DNA from: Bosea sp. F3-2
GTDB taxonomy: Bacteria; Pseudomonadota; Alphaproteobacteria; Rhizobiales; Beijerinckiaceae
Assembly (NCBI RefSeq): GCF_008253865.1
Contig: NZ_CP042331.1
Location: 124,001-188,000, forward strand
Direction: 5' to 3'
Length of the DNA: 64,000 bases
Position numbers and translations under genes: made by a program. This document shows positions 33,284 to 41,244 of this stretch, one piece after another; the first letter of the stretch is position 1; each line of letters opens with the position of its first letter. Below the pieces are notes generated by a model, which searched no databases, had not been told where the DNA came from, and was given only the letters and a program-made list of their open reading frames with translations.

Positions 33284-33384
33284 GGGTCATCCCGGCCGAA
33301 GCGAAGCGGAGAGCCGGGATCCATGCCTGAACCTTTGTCGCGAGGCGCTCTGGCATGGATCCCGGGTCAAGCCCGGGATGACGG
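33284..33384. repeat. Palindromic intergenic repeat, family C, copy 2
   Basis: GGTCATCCCGGCC at the left and GGCCCGGGATGACGG-type sequence at the right form the outer arms, with inner GGGATCCATG and CATGGATCCC. Relative to copy 1 the core has TCCCGG where copy 1 has TTCCGG, changed on both arms. It lies between convergent genes. Confidence 0.82.
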
Positions 33385-33411
33385 TGTGTTTCCGCGCAAA
33401 ATCAGCAGGCT

Positions 33412-34209
33412 CTAGCGGCGGCTCGCGACGTAGAGCGCGATTGCTGTGGCGTTCGAGACGTTGAGGCTGGTGATCGCACCGGGGACTTCAAGCCGCGCGA
33501 CGTGATCGCAGAGCTCGCGGGTGCGTTGGCGCAGGCCCTTGCCTTCCGCGCCCATCACCATGACGAGCGGCCGCTTCAGCGCGACTTCGTCGAGCGCAAC
33601 ATCGCCGTCCGAATCGAAGCCGATACGCAGGAAGCCGCGTCCGCCCAGCGTCTCCAGCGCGTCGCCGAGGTTGCGCACCGCGATCAGCGGCACATGCTCC
33701 AGGGCGCCGGAGGCTGATTTCGCCAGCACGCCGGTGGCCGCGGGCGAATGGCGGATCGTGACGATGACGGCCGCCGCGCCGAAGGCTGCCGCGGAGCGCA
33801 GGATGGCGCCAACATTGTGCGGATCGGTGATCTGGTCGAGTGCCAGCACGATCGCATCGTCCGCCAGGCTGTCGAGCTCAAGCGAGGGCAGGGGATCGCA
33901 GACCAGATAAAGGCCTTGATGCACTGAATCGGGCGTCAGCAGCCGGTCGATCTCGGAGGGGCGCACGATCTCGGGCTCGAGCGGGAGCATCCCGACCACC
34001 TCCTGCAACCGCCGCAGCCCGTTCTCGGTGGCGAGCAGGCGCCGGTGCCGGCGCTGCGGGTTGCGCAGGGCCTCGACCACGGGATGGACGCCGAAAAGCA
34101 CGGCCTCGTCGATATCGCCGGGCCGATGCGGCGGTGGGCCGCCGGCGCGGTGGGCGCCGGGTCTGCCGCCTGTGGGCCTGGCTTGTTTCGGGCGGAATGG
34201 CGGGGCCAT
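33412..34209 (-). CDS. rlmB: 23S rRNA (guanosine-2'-O)-methyltransferase RlmB
   Basis: A 265-residue SpoU-family methyltransferase. The three knot motifs are clear: DQITDPHNVGAILRSAAAFG, MVMGAEGKGLR and GAITSLNVSNATAIALY. An N-terminal substrate-binding domain (about 35-105) is present. RlmB methylates G2251 in the peptidyl-transferase centre. The TrmH group contains closely related enzymes, so the gene name is inferred from the domain layout. The ATG at 34209 has GGAG nine bases upstream; the open frame continues to 34626 but overlaps the divergent ATPase. Confidence 0.9.
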   Translation of the reverse strand: MAPPFRPKQARPTGGRPGAHRAGGPPPHRPGDIDEAVLFGVHPVVEALRNPQRRHRRLLATENGLRRLQEVVGMLPLEPEIVRPSEIDRLLTPDSVHQGLYLVCDPLPSLELDSLADDAIVLALDQITDPHNVGAILRSAAAFGAAAVIVTIRHSPAATGVLAKSASGALEHVPLIAVRNLGDALETLGGRGFLRIGFDSDGDVALDEVALKRPLVMVMGAEGKGLRQRTRELCDHVARLEVPGAITSLNVSNATAIALYVASRR

Positions 34210-34308
34210 CGCATTCTCCAGATTGACCGGAGTGCCGTGCCATGGCGCGAGGCGCTTGGCCAGAGCGAAGCGCGAGACGCGGACGGATCGCAGAGGAAAG
34301 GATCGACG

Positions 34309-34863
34309 ATGACAGGCAGGACAGACCGGCTGATCGTCCTCACGGGAGGACCGGGCTCGGGCAAGACGACCCTGATCGAGGCGCTGGCGAAACGCGGCTT
34401 TGCCGTGCAACCGGAGGCCGGCCGGGCGATCATTCGCGACCAGCAGGCGATTGGCGGCGAGGGATTGCCGTGGAAGAATCGCGCGCTCTTCGCGGAGCTG
34501 ATGCTCGCGGCGGATCTGCGCAGCTACCATGAGGCGTGTGGGCAAGCCGAATTTGCCTTCTTCGACCGCGGGTTGCCCGACATCGTCGGCTATCTCGCGC
34601 TCTGCGGATTGCCGGTGCCGCCGCATGCCGAGGCCGCGGCGGAGCGATTCCGCTATCGCAGAACCGTGTTCATCGCGCCGCCATGGCCTGCGATCTTCGG
34701 GCAGGACGCGGAGCGCAAGCAGGATTTCGCAGAGGCCGAGCGGACCTATGAGGCGATGGCCCGGACCTATCCGCGTTACGGCTACGACCTCGTCGAATTG
34801 CCGCAGGAGAGTGTCGAAAACCGTGTCGATTTCATCCTGAAGCGCCTCGGCGCTGCGAGCTGA
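34309..34863 (+). CDS. AAA-family ATPase (AAA_28 type)
   Basis: A 184-residue P-loop protein with Walker A GGPGSGKT at 13-20 and a Walker-B-like FAFFDRGLPD at about 81-90. The pattern (PEAGRAIIRDQQAIGGEGLPW, FDRGLPDIVGYL, ERTYEAM) is that of small kinase-like AAA_28 proteins found widely in bacteria. The acceptor of the phosphoryl transfer is unknown. A ribosome binding site AAAGGA is nine bases upstream of ATG 34309. Confidence 0.85.
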   Translation: MTGRTDRLIVLTGGPGSGKTTLIEALAKRGFAVQPEAGRAIIRDQQAIGGEGLPWKNRALFAELMLAADLRSYHEACGQAEFAFFDRGLPDIVGYLALCGLPVPPHAEAAAERFRYRRTVFIAPPWPAIFGQDAERKQDFAEAERTYEAMARTYPRYGYDLVELPQESVENRVDFILKRLGAAS

Positions 34864-35025
34864 GCAATTTCAGCCGGGTCCGCTTCACAGGGAATTCGTG
34901 CCTTCGGTCTTTTTGCCGTTGACAGGGGGCGGCCCGGTCACCATAAGTCCGGCCGCGCCTGCCGGTCGTCGCGAAAGTGACATATCGGTGGCCCTCGGCT
35001 CAACAAGCCGATCATGGGCGCAGGC

Positions 35026-35110
35026 GGGGGAATGTCCCGAGCGGCAAAGGGGGCGGACTGTAAATCCGCTGGCTATGCCTTCGCAGGTTCGAGTCCTGCT
35101 TCCCCCACCA
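35026..35110 (+). tRNA. tRNA-Tyr (anticodon GTA)
   Basis: 85 bases with encoded CCA (35108-35110). The acceptor GGGGGAA pairs with TTCCCCC. The anticodon loop CTGTAAA gives GTA. A long variable arm (GGCTATGCCTTCGC region) makes it a class II tRNA, as expected for tRNA-Tyr. No integrase or direct repeat of the 3' end was seen nearby. Confidence 0.95.
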
Positions 35111-35201
35111 TCCATCTCCTTGAAACTGCCCAGCTTCTGCCGCTGATGCCGTGTCGAGAGCGGGCCTGAACCCGCTCCCGTCGAAAGCAGCCGCTATGCT
35201 C

Positions 35202-36233
35202 CTATCGCAGCGGCGGAGCGTAGAGCACGCCGCCCATGCTCCAGAGCTGGTTGAGGCCGCGGGGAATGCCGAGCTTCGAGCCGGTCCCGAGATTGCGCTC
35301 GTAGATCTCGGCGTAGTTGCCGGTCGCCTTGACGGCGCGGATCGCCCAGTCGGCATCGAGCCCCATGGCCTTGCCGAAGCCGCCTTCAGCGCCGGTGAAG
35401 CGGCGTGCGTCGGGCTTCTGCGATTTCAGGGCCTCGTCGACATTGCCAGTGGCGATGCCGAGCTCTTCGGCGTTGACCAAAGCGAAGTTCACCCACTTCA
35501 CCACGTTGAACCAGGGGAAGTCGTCGCTGCGCACCACCGGGCCGAGCGGCTCCTTCGAGATCACGTCCGGCAGCACGATCGCATCCGCCGGCTTCGCCAG
35601 CCTGAGCCGCTCGCCGTGCAGCGCCGACTGGTCGCGGGTCAGCACGTCGCATTGCCCGCTCTCGAAGGCGGCGAAAGCCTCCGCCGCGCTCGGATAGACC
35701 TTCTCCTCATAGGTCATGGAATTGGCCTTGAAGAAGTCGGCAAGGTTGAGCTGCGTCGTGGTGCCGGCCTCGACGCAGATCTTGGCCTTGTCGAGAGACA
35801 GCGCGCTGTCGACCTTGAGCGAGCGTTTCGCCAGGAAGCCCTGGCCGTCATGATAGGTGATACCGGCGAAGGCGAGACCGAGCTCAGCCTCGCGGCCGAG
35901 CGTCCAGGTCGAGTTGCGTGCCAGCAGATCGACCTTGCCGCCCTTCAGCGCGTCGAAGCGCTCGCTGGCGGAGAGCGGCGTGAAGGCGATCTTGTTCGCG
36001 TCGCCGAGGACCGCGGCCGCGACGGCGCGACAGAAATCGACATCGAAGCCGTTCCACTTGCCTTCGGCATCCTTGGCCGAGAAGCCGAGCACGCCCTCGC
36101 TGACGCCACACTGGAGCGTGCCGCGCTGTTTCACCGTATCGAGTGTGCCTGCACCTGCCGGGGCCGCCAGCGTGGCGGCAAGCGCGGCGCCGGCGGCGAG
36201 GCCGGGCAGGCGAAACCATGAGGCCTTCGACAT
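35202..36233 (-). CDS. General L-amino-acid ABC transporter substrate-binding protein (AapJ/BztA-like)
   Basis: A 343-residue periplasmic binding protein. A signal peptide (LPGLAAGAALAATLAAPAGAGT) precedes the family 3 solute-binding fold, which begins LDTVKQRGTLQCGVSEGVLGFSAKD. The conserved NSTWTLGREAELG and TTTQLNLADFF segments distinguish the AapJ/BztA branch. The matching permease and ATPase genes (aapQMP) are not next to it, so this is an orphan binding protein. The ATG at 36233 has AAGGGAGA upstream; the 15-residue extension to 36278 would overlap the preceding gene. Confidence 0.92.
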   Translation of the reverse strand: MSKASWFRLPGLAAGAALAATLAAPAGAGTLDTVKQRGTLQCGVSEGVLGFSAKDAEGKWNGFDVDFCRAVAAAVLGDANKIAFTPLSASERFDALKGGKVDLLARNSTWTLGREAELGLAFAGITYHDGQGFLAKRSLKVDSALSLDKAKICVEAGTTTQLNLADFFKANSMTYEEKVYPSAAEAFAAFESGQCDVLTRDQSALHGERLRLAKPADAIVLPDVISKEPLGPVVRSDDFPWFNVVKWVNFALVNAEELGIATGNVDEALKSQKPDARRFTGAEGGFGKAMGLDADWAIRAVKATGNYAEIYERNLGTGSKLGIPRGLNQLWSMGGVLYAPPLR

Positions 36234-36274
36234 GGCTCTCTTCTCCCTTCGGATTCGGTTGCGCACGGCGCCGG

Positions 36275-36898
36275 TCACAGCGTGGCGTTGTGGCGGATGA
36301 CCACCTTGGTCCCGACCGGGACGCGCTCATAGAGATCGACGATGTCGCCATTGGCGAGCCGGAAGCAGCCGGACGAGATCGCCTGGCCGATCGTCTCGGG
36401 CTGGTTGGTGCCGTGGACGCGGAAGACGGTCGAGCCGAGATAGAGCGCGCGCGCGCCCATCGGATTGCCGGGGCCGCCGGCCATGAAGCGCGGCAGATAG
36501 GGCTGGCGCTGCAGCATCTCCGGCGGCGGGCGCCAATCCGGCCACTCGGACTTGCGGCTGACCTGGACCTGGCCGGACCAGGTGAAGCCCTCGCGGCCGA
36601 CGCCGATGCCGTAGCGCAGCGCCCGGCCATTGCCCTGGATCACATAGAGAAAGCGCTCGCCGGAATGGATCACGACCGTACCGGGCGCCTCGTTGGAGCG
36701 GAACAGCACCATCTGCCGGGCATAGGGGCCCTCTGTGATGCTGACCTCCTCGGTGGAGACCCGGCCGGGTTCGTCCCCGATATCCATCGTCTCCTTCATC
36801 CCCGCAGGCGGGCGCGGCTGCGCCAGGGAGATGCCGGAGAGGGCGAGCAGCGGCAGGCAGGCGAGGCCGATGCCGGCAAGGGTCTTTGAGAGATTCAT
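36275..36898 (-). CDS. L,D-transpeptidase (YkuD domain)
   Basis: A 207-residue secreted protein. It has a signal peptide (LAGIGLACLPLLALSGISLAQ) and a YkuD catalytic domain with the active-site block HGTNQPETIGQAISSGCFRL: H162, S176, G177, C178 and R180 are the catalytic residues. Such enzymes make 3-3 peptidoglycan cross-links or attach proteins to peptidoglycan, functions that are prominent in Hyphomicrobiales. It is 17 bases downstream of the lipoprotein gene and 41 bases upstream of the binding protein start, all on one strand. Confidence 0.94.
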   Translation of the reverse strand: MNLSKTLAGIGLACLPLLALSGISLAQPRPPAGMKETMDIGDEPGRVSTEEVSITEGPYARQMVLFRSNEAPGTVVIHSGERFLYVIQGNGRALRYGIGVGREGFTWSGQVQVSRKSEWPDWRPPPEMLQRQPYLPRFMAGGPGNPMGARALYLGSTVFRVHGTNQPETIGQAISSGCFRLANGDIVDLYERVPVGTKVVIRHNATL

Positions 36899-36915
36899 GT
36901 CTCGTCAGCTCCAGA

Positions 36916-37416
36916 TCAGCAGCGGCTGTAGACGAAGGTGCCGTAGCGCCGGTTCGCGTCCGGATCGACGAAGCGCATCACCAGCTCCTTCTGCGACACC
37001 GAAAGCAGTTCGCGATCTTGCGGATCGCCGGCCGGCGCCTCGAAGCCGACATAGTTCTTGCCGCCCGGCCCGGCCTTCAGCCTGAGCTCGTAAGGCTTGG
37101 GATCGTCGGCGACATGCATCATCACACCATCGCCAGCGCCCTTCGTGATCGTATAGGGCTGCTTGCATTGCGCCCGGGCTTCAGCCTCCGTGCGCTTGCG
37201 GTCCTTCTCGGTGTGGAAGGAAGCGATGCCCCAGCGGCCCACCAACGCGTCTCGCGTGACATTGGTCGGGGCCGGGGCGCTTTCCGCGACGCTCGCCACC
37301 GGCGACAGTGCCTCGCCGCCGCCGCAGCCTGAGAGCAACAACCCCAGAAGCAGGCTTCCACTCAACGGACCGATCCCGGCACCAGAAGCACCGGCCTTAA
37401 ACCCTACCTGTCTCAT
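36916..37416 (-). CDS. Lipoprotein of unknown function, 166 aa
   Basis: The N-terminus ends in a lipobox LLLSGC with C31 as the predicted lipidated residue, followed by a Gly-Gly-Gly linker. The mature part of about 135 residues includes ALVGRWGIASFHTEKDRKRTEAEAR and VMRFVDPDANRRYGTFVYSRC, with two further cysteines. It resembles small secreted adapter or inhibitor-like proteins, but no family was recognised. It lies immediately upstream of the L,D-transpeptidase, so a cell-envelope role is likely but inferred. Confidence 0.78.
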   Translation of the reverse strand: MRQVGFKAGASGAGIGPLSGSLLLGLLLSGCGGGEALSPVASVAESAPAPTNVTRDALVGRWGIASFHTEKDRKRTEAEARAQCKQPYTITKGAGDGVMMHVADDPKPYELRLKAGPGGKNYVGFEAPAGDPQDRELLSVSQKELVMRFVDPDANRRYGTFVYSRC

Positions 37417-37648
37417 CGGTCCTCCATCGCGATTGGTCAGAGTCGAAGCGATGCATCATGGTGCAAGGCAGAGGGCAGCCGATGCTAGGACAGCATGGCT
37501 TTTGTCATTGATTTCGGAGCGGGTGATCGCGTGGCGTCCATCGGCTTCCCGGAGGCCCCCCTGGCCAGAGATGCGGCAGCGATGGCGACAGCACAGCCGC
37601 AAATGCGATCGGGATCAAGCCCCCTTTGTCCTTCTTTCATCGGTGGAA

Positions 37649-39352
37649 CTATCCGCCCCTGTTGTCATAGGGGGTGCCGGCAGGGCTTTCGCCGCCCGCC
37701 GGAGTCCGTGCCCGATCGGCCAGATGCTGCTTCAGAGCTGCAAGCTCTTCCGCCGGCCAGCGGCCGGTGCCAAGGACTGTCGTCCACGCCTCGACATAGT
37801 GTTCGGGGGCATAGACATGCCCGTAACCGATGGGAGTGCTGGTCGCGACGGCCATGTCGAGCGCCAGCTGCAGCATGGTGACGATCGGATACCAGCGCAG
37901 CTCCGCCGAGACATCCGGCCCGCGCGGCTGTCTCATCCAGTCCGGCTGCCGATAGGCATCGCGGTAGTCGAAGAAGACGATCGGATCGCTGGCATATTGC
38001 AGATAGACCAGCCGCATCGCCCCCCAGGGCCGGTCGGATGGGACGGACGGGCCGTTCTGGTTCATGAAGCGGACGATGCGGCTGTCCCGGAACTCGGGCA
38101 GCCATTGTGGTGAGCCGGGATTGCGAGATTCTGTGATCGAGCGCCAGCCCCGGGTTTCGAAGGGCGGGCCGCTCCAGAGCGCTCCGTCGATCGGATCGCC
38201 GATCATTTCGAACAGCTCTGCGGATTTCTCCGAGTTCATGGCGCCGAGGCTGAGGCCGTGCAGATAGAGCTTCGGGCGCCTGTCGTGGGGTAGGGCGGTC
38301 CAGTAGCGATAGATCTCGCGGAAGAGTGCGCGGGCAGTCTCGGCTCCGTATTCAGGCTGAGTCAGAAGGGAGAGGGGGCTGCTCAGATAGGAGTACTGCA
38401 CCGCGACGCTGGCGACGTCGCCATCGCGCAGGTATTCGAGTGCATCCATCGCGGATGGATCGACCCAGCCCGTGCCCGTCGGCGTGACGACGATGAGCGT
38501 CGAGCGGGAGAAGCCGCCGACGCGCTTGAGTTCCTCCAGCGCGAGCTTGGCCCTCGCTTCCGCTGTTTCGGCGCCGCGCAGGCCGACATAGACCCGGATC
38601 GGCTCCTGGGCAGGGCGTCCGGTCTGGGTGCTGATCCGTGTGGCGGTCGGGCCGGCGGCGATGAATTCGCGGCCGGCGCGGCCGAGTTCGCGCCATGTGA
38701 CGAGGGAGGCTTTGCTGCCGGTCTTGTTCGGATCGGTCGGCTGCGCGCGCTCCGGTTCGAGCAGCGCGTCGAACTCGCGATAGGAGGAATCGAGCGCGCG
38801 AAAGACCGAGCGAGCCAGGACATCGCTCGCCAGCGACCAGAACAGCAGCGCCGCCAGACCAAACCCGATGATGTTGGCGAGCCGAGGGGGGATGTATCGC
38901 CTGGTGATGCCGACGATCCAGGCGGCCAGCCGCTTGAACAGGCGCGCGACGATCAGGACCAGCACGAAGGTCGCAAGCGCGACGAGGCAGAGCTGGGCCG
39001 GGTGCAAACTGGGAAGCAGGGGCAGGTTGAAGACGGCACGGATCGAGTTCTGCCAATCCGCCGCCTTCCAGAGAAACCACAACGCGATCAGCACCGACAG
39101 GATCAGGATCGCGGCATTCACCGGGCGCCGCAGGCGCTCCGATGGTCCCGGCAATTCGAGATAGCGCCAGAGCTGGCGGGAGAGCACGCCGAGGCCGTAG
39201 CCGATGGCAAAGCAGATGCCGGCCAGCGCGCCTTGCGTCAAATAGCTGCGCGGCACGAGGGTGGGCGTCAGAGCGGCGGCGAATAGCAGGGTTCCCAGCG
39301 CCAGTCCCACACCTGACAGCGACGCAAACTGCCCGCGAATCCAACGCGCCAC
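37649..39352 (-). CDS. Alpha/beta-hydrolase with N-terminal membrane domain (Abhydrolase_9 family)
   Basis: 567 residues from a GTG at 39352, which has GAGGGGGA ten bases upstream. The N-terminal third has four to five hydrophobic helices; the C-terminal half is an alpha/beta hydrolase domain with nucleophile elbow YLHGLSLGAM (S368). The family couples a multi-helix membrane region to a hydrolase and is known mainly in Actinobacteria and Proteobacteria, with a probable lipid or ester substrate. It is divergent from the MarR efflux operon across 150 bases. Confidence 0.85.
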   Translation of the reverse strand: MARWIRGQFASLSGVGLALGTLLFAAALTPTLVPRSYLTQGALAGICFAIGYGLGVLSRQLWRYLELPGPSERLRRPVNAAILILSVLIALWFLWKAADWQNSIRAVFNLPLLPSLHPAQLCLVALATFVLVLIVARLFKRLAAWIVGITRRYIPPRLANIIGFGLAALLFWSLASDVLARSVFRALDSSYREFDALLEPERAQPTDPNKTGSKASLVTWRELGRAGREFIAAGPTATRISTQTGRPAQEPIRVYVGLRGAETAEARAKLALEELKRVGGFSRSTLIVVTPTGTGWVDPSAMDALEYLRDGDVASVAVQYSYLSSPLSLLTQPEYGAETARALFREIYRYWTALPHDRRPKLYLHGLSLGAMNSEKSAELFEMIGDPIDGALWSGPPFETRGWRSITESRNPGSPQWLPEFRDSRIVRFMNQNGPSVPSDRPWGAMRLVYLQYASDPIVFFDYRDAYRQPDWMRQPRGPDVSAELRWYPIVTMLQLALDMAVATSTPIGYGHVYAPEHYVEAWTTVLGTGRWPAEELAALKQHLADRARTPAGGESPAGTPYDNRGG

Positions 39353-39479
39353 TAGCCGATCCCCCTCGCACGGGACGCTCTGGCTTCTCCGCCGACCGCG
39401 CTCCCGCTCGGCGAAGCGTAGCCGCGGCTGATCTCGCCTGGCAATCCGCGCCCATGACGTAGGGACGGCCGTCCAGCGC

Positions 39480-39508
39480 TTGGCATGGCTGCAGTAGGAT
39501 ATTATATA
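39480..39508 (+). promoter_or_regulatory. Sigma-70-like promoter of the MarR-EmrAB operon
   Basis: TTGGCA (39480-39485) and TATATA (39503-39508) are 17 bases apart, a near-ideal arrangement. Transcription would start near 39515, downstream of the first possible ATG at 39510. Confidence 0.65.
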
Positions 39509-39509
39509 G

Positions 39510-39526
39510 ATGCTTATGACAAGCAT
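39510..39526. promoter_or_regulatory. Inverted repeat, probable MarR operator
   Basis: ATGCTT-N5-AAGCAT, a perfect 6-bp dyad that directly follows the -10 element and covers the expected transcription start. Its position would let a bound MarR dimer block the promoter. The MarR gene begins in or next to it. Confidence 0.6.
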
Positions 39527-39995
39527 GCCTACCAAACCGCCGCCGACCGTAGGCTTCCTCCTCCATGATGTCGCGCGGCTGCTGCGCAAGCGCTTCGAGC
39601 AGAACGCCCGCGACACCGGGCTGACGCGCTCGCAGTGGCAGGTGCTCGCCTATCTCGACCGGAATGCCGGCATCCAGCAGGGCGCGCTCGCCGAGCTGAT
39701 CGATGTCGAGCCGATCACCGTCGGCCGGATCGTTGACAAGCTGGAGAGCTGCGGTCTGGCCGAGCGCAGGGCGCACCCGACCGACCGGCGCAGCTGGCAG
39801 CTCTACCTGACCGAGAAGGCCGGGCCGACGCTCGAAAAGATGCGTGTGCTCGGCGAAATCACGCGGGCAGAGGCGTTCGGCGCGATTCCGGAAGCGGAGC
39901 GCGCGCGACTGCTCGGCCTGCTCGAAACCATGAAAGAGAATCTCGTGGCCGCCTGCCAGTCGCCGGCGGCCGAAGGACAGGCCCGCCATGGATGA
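39525..39995 (+). CDS. MarR-family transcriptional regulator
   Basis: A 156-residue winged-helix protein: helix-turn-helix around LAELIDVEPITVGRIVDKLES and wing GLAERRAHPTDRRSWQL, the typical MarR pattern. It is first in an operon with a membrane-fusion protein and an EmrB-like pump, and overlaps the next gene by eight bases. Such regulators usually repress their own operon and respond to the exported drugs or phenolics. Starts at ATG 39510, 39516 or 39525 are in frame; 39525 is given because the promoter predicts transcription from about 39515. Confidence 0.92.
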   Translation: MPTKPPPTVGFLLHDVARLLRKRFEQNARDTGLTRSQWQVLAYLDRNAGIQQGALAELIDVEPITVGRIVDKLESCGLAERRAHPTDRRSWQLYLTEKAGPTLEKMRVLGEITRAEAFGAIPEAERARLLGLLETMKENLVAACQSPAAEGQARHG

Positions 39996-41244
39996 CGTTG
40001 CCAGAAGAACCGAAGCCGACGCGGAGATGGCGCCCGAGCCGCGTGACAATGTGACCGAGATCAAGCGCGCGGGAGAGGCGAAGGCGCCGCCTGCGCCCGC
40101 CGCCAACGTTCCCGAGGCGGCGCCTATCGTCGTTTCGGCGGCCCCGGCGGCGCGTCCTGCGCGCAACCACAAGCGCCAGCTGCTCTTCGCACTGCTGCCG
40201 GTTGCGCTGATCGTGGGGGGATATGCCTATGTCACCGGTGGTCAGGTGATGTCGACCGACAATGCCTATGTGCAGGCCGATATCGTCGGCATCTCGACCG
40301 ATGTCGCCGGCATCGTCAGCGAGGTCGACGTCCGCGACAACCAGCCGGTCAAGGCTGGCGACGTGCTCTTCCGGCTCGATGACAAGCCGTTTCGTTTCGC
40401 TTTGGAGCGGGCCGATGCGCAGATCGGCGTGGTCAACAACGATCTCGAGGCGCTGAAGGCGAGCTACAAGGGCATGCAGAGCCAGATCGCCCAGGCCGAG
40501 AGCGATATCGCGTTCTACCAGACCACGTTCAAGCGCCAGCAGGATCTCGCCACCAAATCCGTTGCCTCACAGGCGACCTACGACCAGGCCAAGCACGATC
40601 TCGATGGGGCGCAGCAGAAGCTCGTCCAGCTGCACAATCAGCTCGCCGGCATCGCCGCCAACCTGAACGGAAAGCCCGATGCGCCGGTCGAGGAGCATCC
40701 GCGCTACCGCGATGCCGTCGCCGCCCGTGCCGAGGCGGCCCGCCAGCTCGACCACACCGTGGTGCGTGCATCGATGGACGGCATCGTCACCAATGTGCCC
40801 TCGCTGCAGAAGGGGCAGTATCTGGCGGAGGCGACCAACGCCTTCAGCCTGGTTTCCACGGACCATGTCTGGATCCAGGCCAACCCCAAGGAAACCGAGC
40901 TGACCTGGGTGCGGCCCGGGCAGAAGGCCGAGGTCTATGTCGACAGCTATCCGGGCGCGAGCTGGAGCGGCACAGTCGACAGCATCAGCCCAGCCTCGGC
41001 GGCGAGCTTCTCGCTGCTGCCGGCGCAGAACACCAGCGGCAACTGGGTCAAGGTGGTGCAGCGCATCGCCATGCGGGTGAAGATCGAGACGCCGCCCGAC
41101 CGGCCGCAACTGCGCGCCGGCATGAGCGTGACGCTCGATGTCGACACCGGCCACGCACGCGGCCTGCCAGATTTCGTCGGCTCCGCCATGGGCATGAGCA
41201 AGAACCCGGGCATGGGCAAGAAGACCGAGAACAATCATGGCTAG
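39988..41244 (+). CDS. HlyD/EmrA-family membrane-fusion protein
   Basis: A 418-residue periplasmic adaptor with one N-terminal membrane helix (about 61-80) after a Pro/Ala-rich cytoplasmic tail. The lipoyl-like half motifs are seen in TDNAYVQADIVGISTDVAGIVSEV and VVRASMDGIVTNVPSLQKGQYL, and a coiled-coil hairpin lies between (about 145-230). It links the EmrB pump to an outer-membrane channel. It overlaps the regulator by eight bases and the EmrB gene by eight bases, so all three are translated together. No outer-membrane channel gene is adjacent. Confidence 0.94.
   Translation: MDDVARRTEADAEMAPEPRDNVTEIKRAGEAKAPPAPAANVPEAAPIVVSAAPAARPARNHKRQLLFALLPVALIVGGYAYVTGGQVMSTDNAYVQADIVGISTDVAGIVSEVDVRDNQPVKAGDVLFRLDDKPFRFALERADAQIGVVNNDLEALKASYKGMQSQIAQAESDIAFYQTTFKRQQDLATKSVASQATYDQAKHDLDGAQQKLVQLHNQLAGIAANLNGKPDAPVEEHPRYRDAVAARAEAARQLDHTVVRASMDGIVTNVPSLQKGQYLAEATNAFSLVSTDHVWIQANPKETELTWVRPGQKAEVYVDSYPGASWSGTVDSISPASAASFSLLPAQNTSGNWVKVVQRIAMRVKIETPPDRPQLRAGMSVTLDVDTGHARGLPDFVGSAMGMSKNPGMGKKTENNHG

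Noticed and set aside
29848..35110. Genomic island bounded by tRNA-Thr and tRNA-Tyr
   Set aside because: No integrase, no direct repeats of tRNA 3' ends and no change of base composition were seen between them. The content includes ordinary genes such as rlmB.
38352..40172. A long minus-strand open frame across the hydrolase, MarR and EmrA genes
   Set aside because: Its residues are Arg/Pro/Ala-rich and of shadow type, and it crosses three well-supported genes and a promoter.
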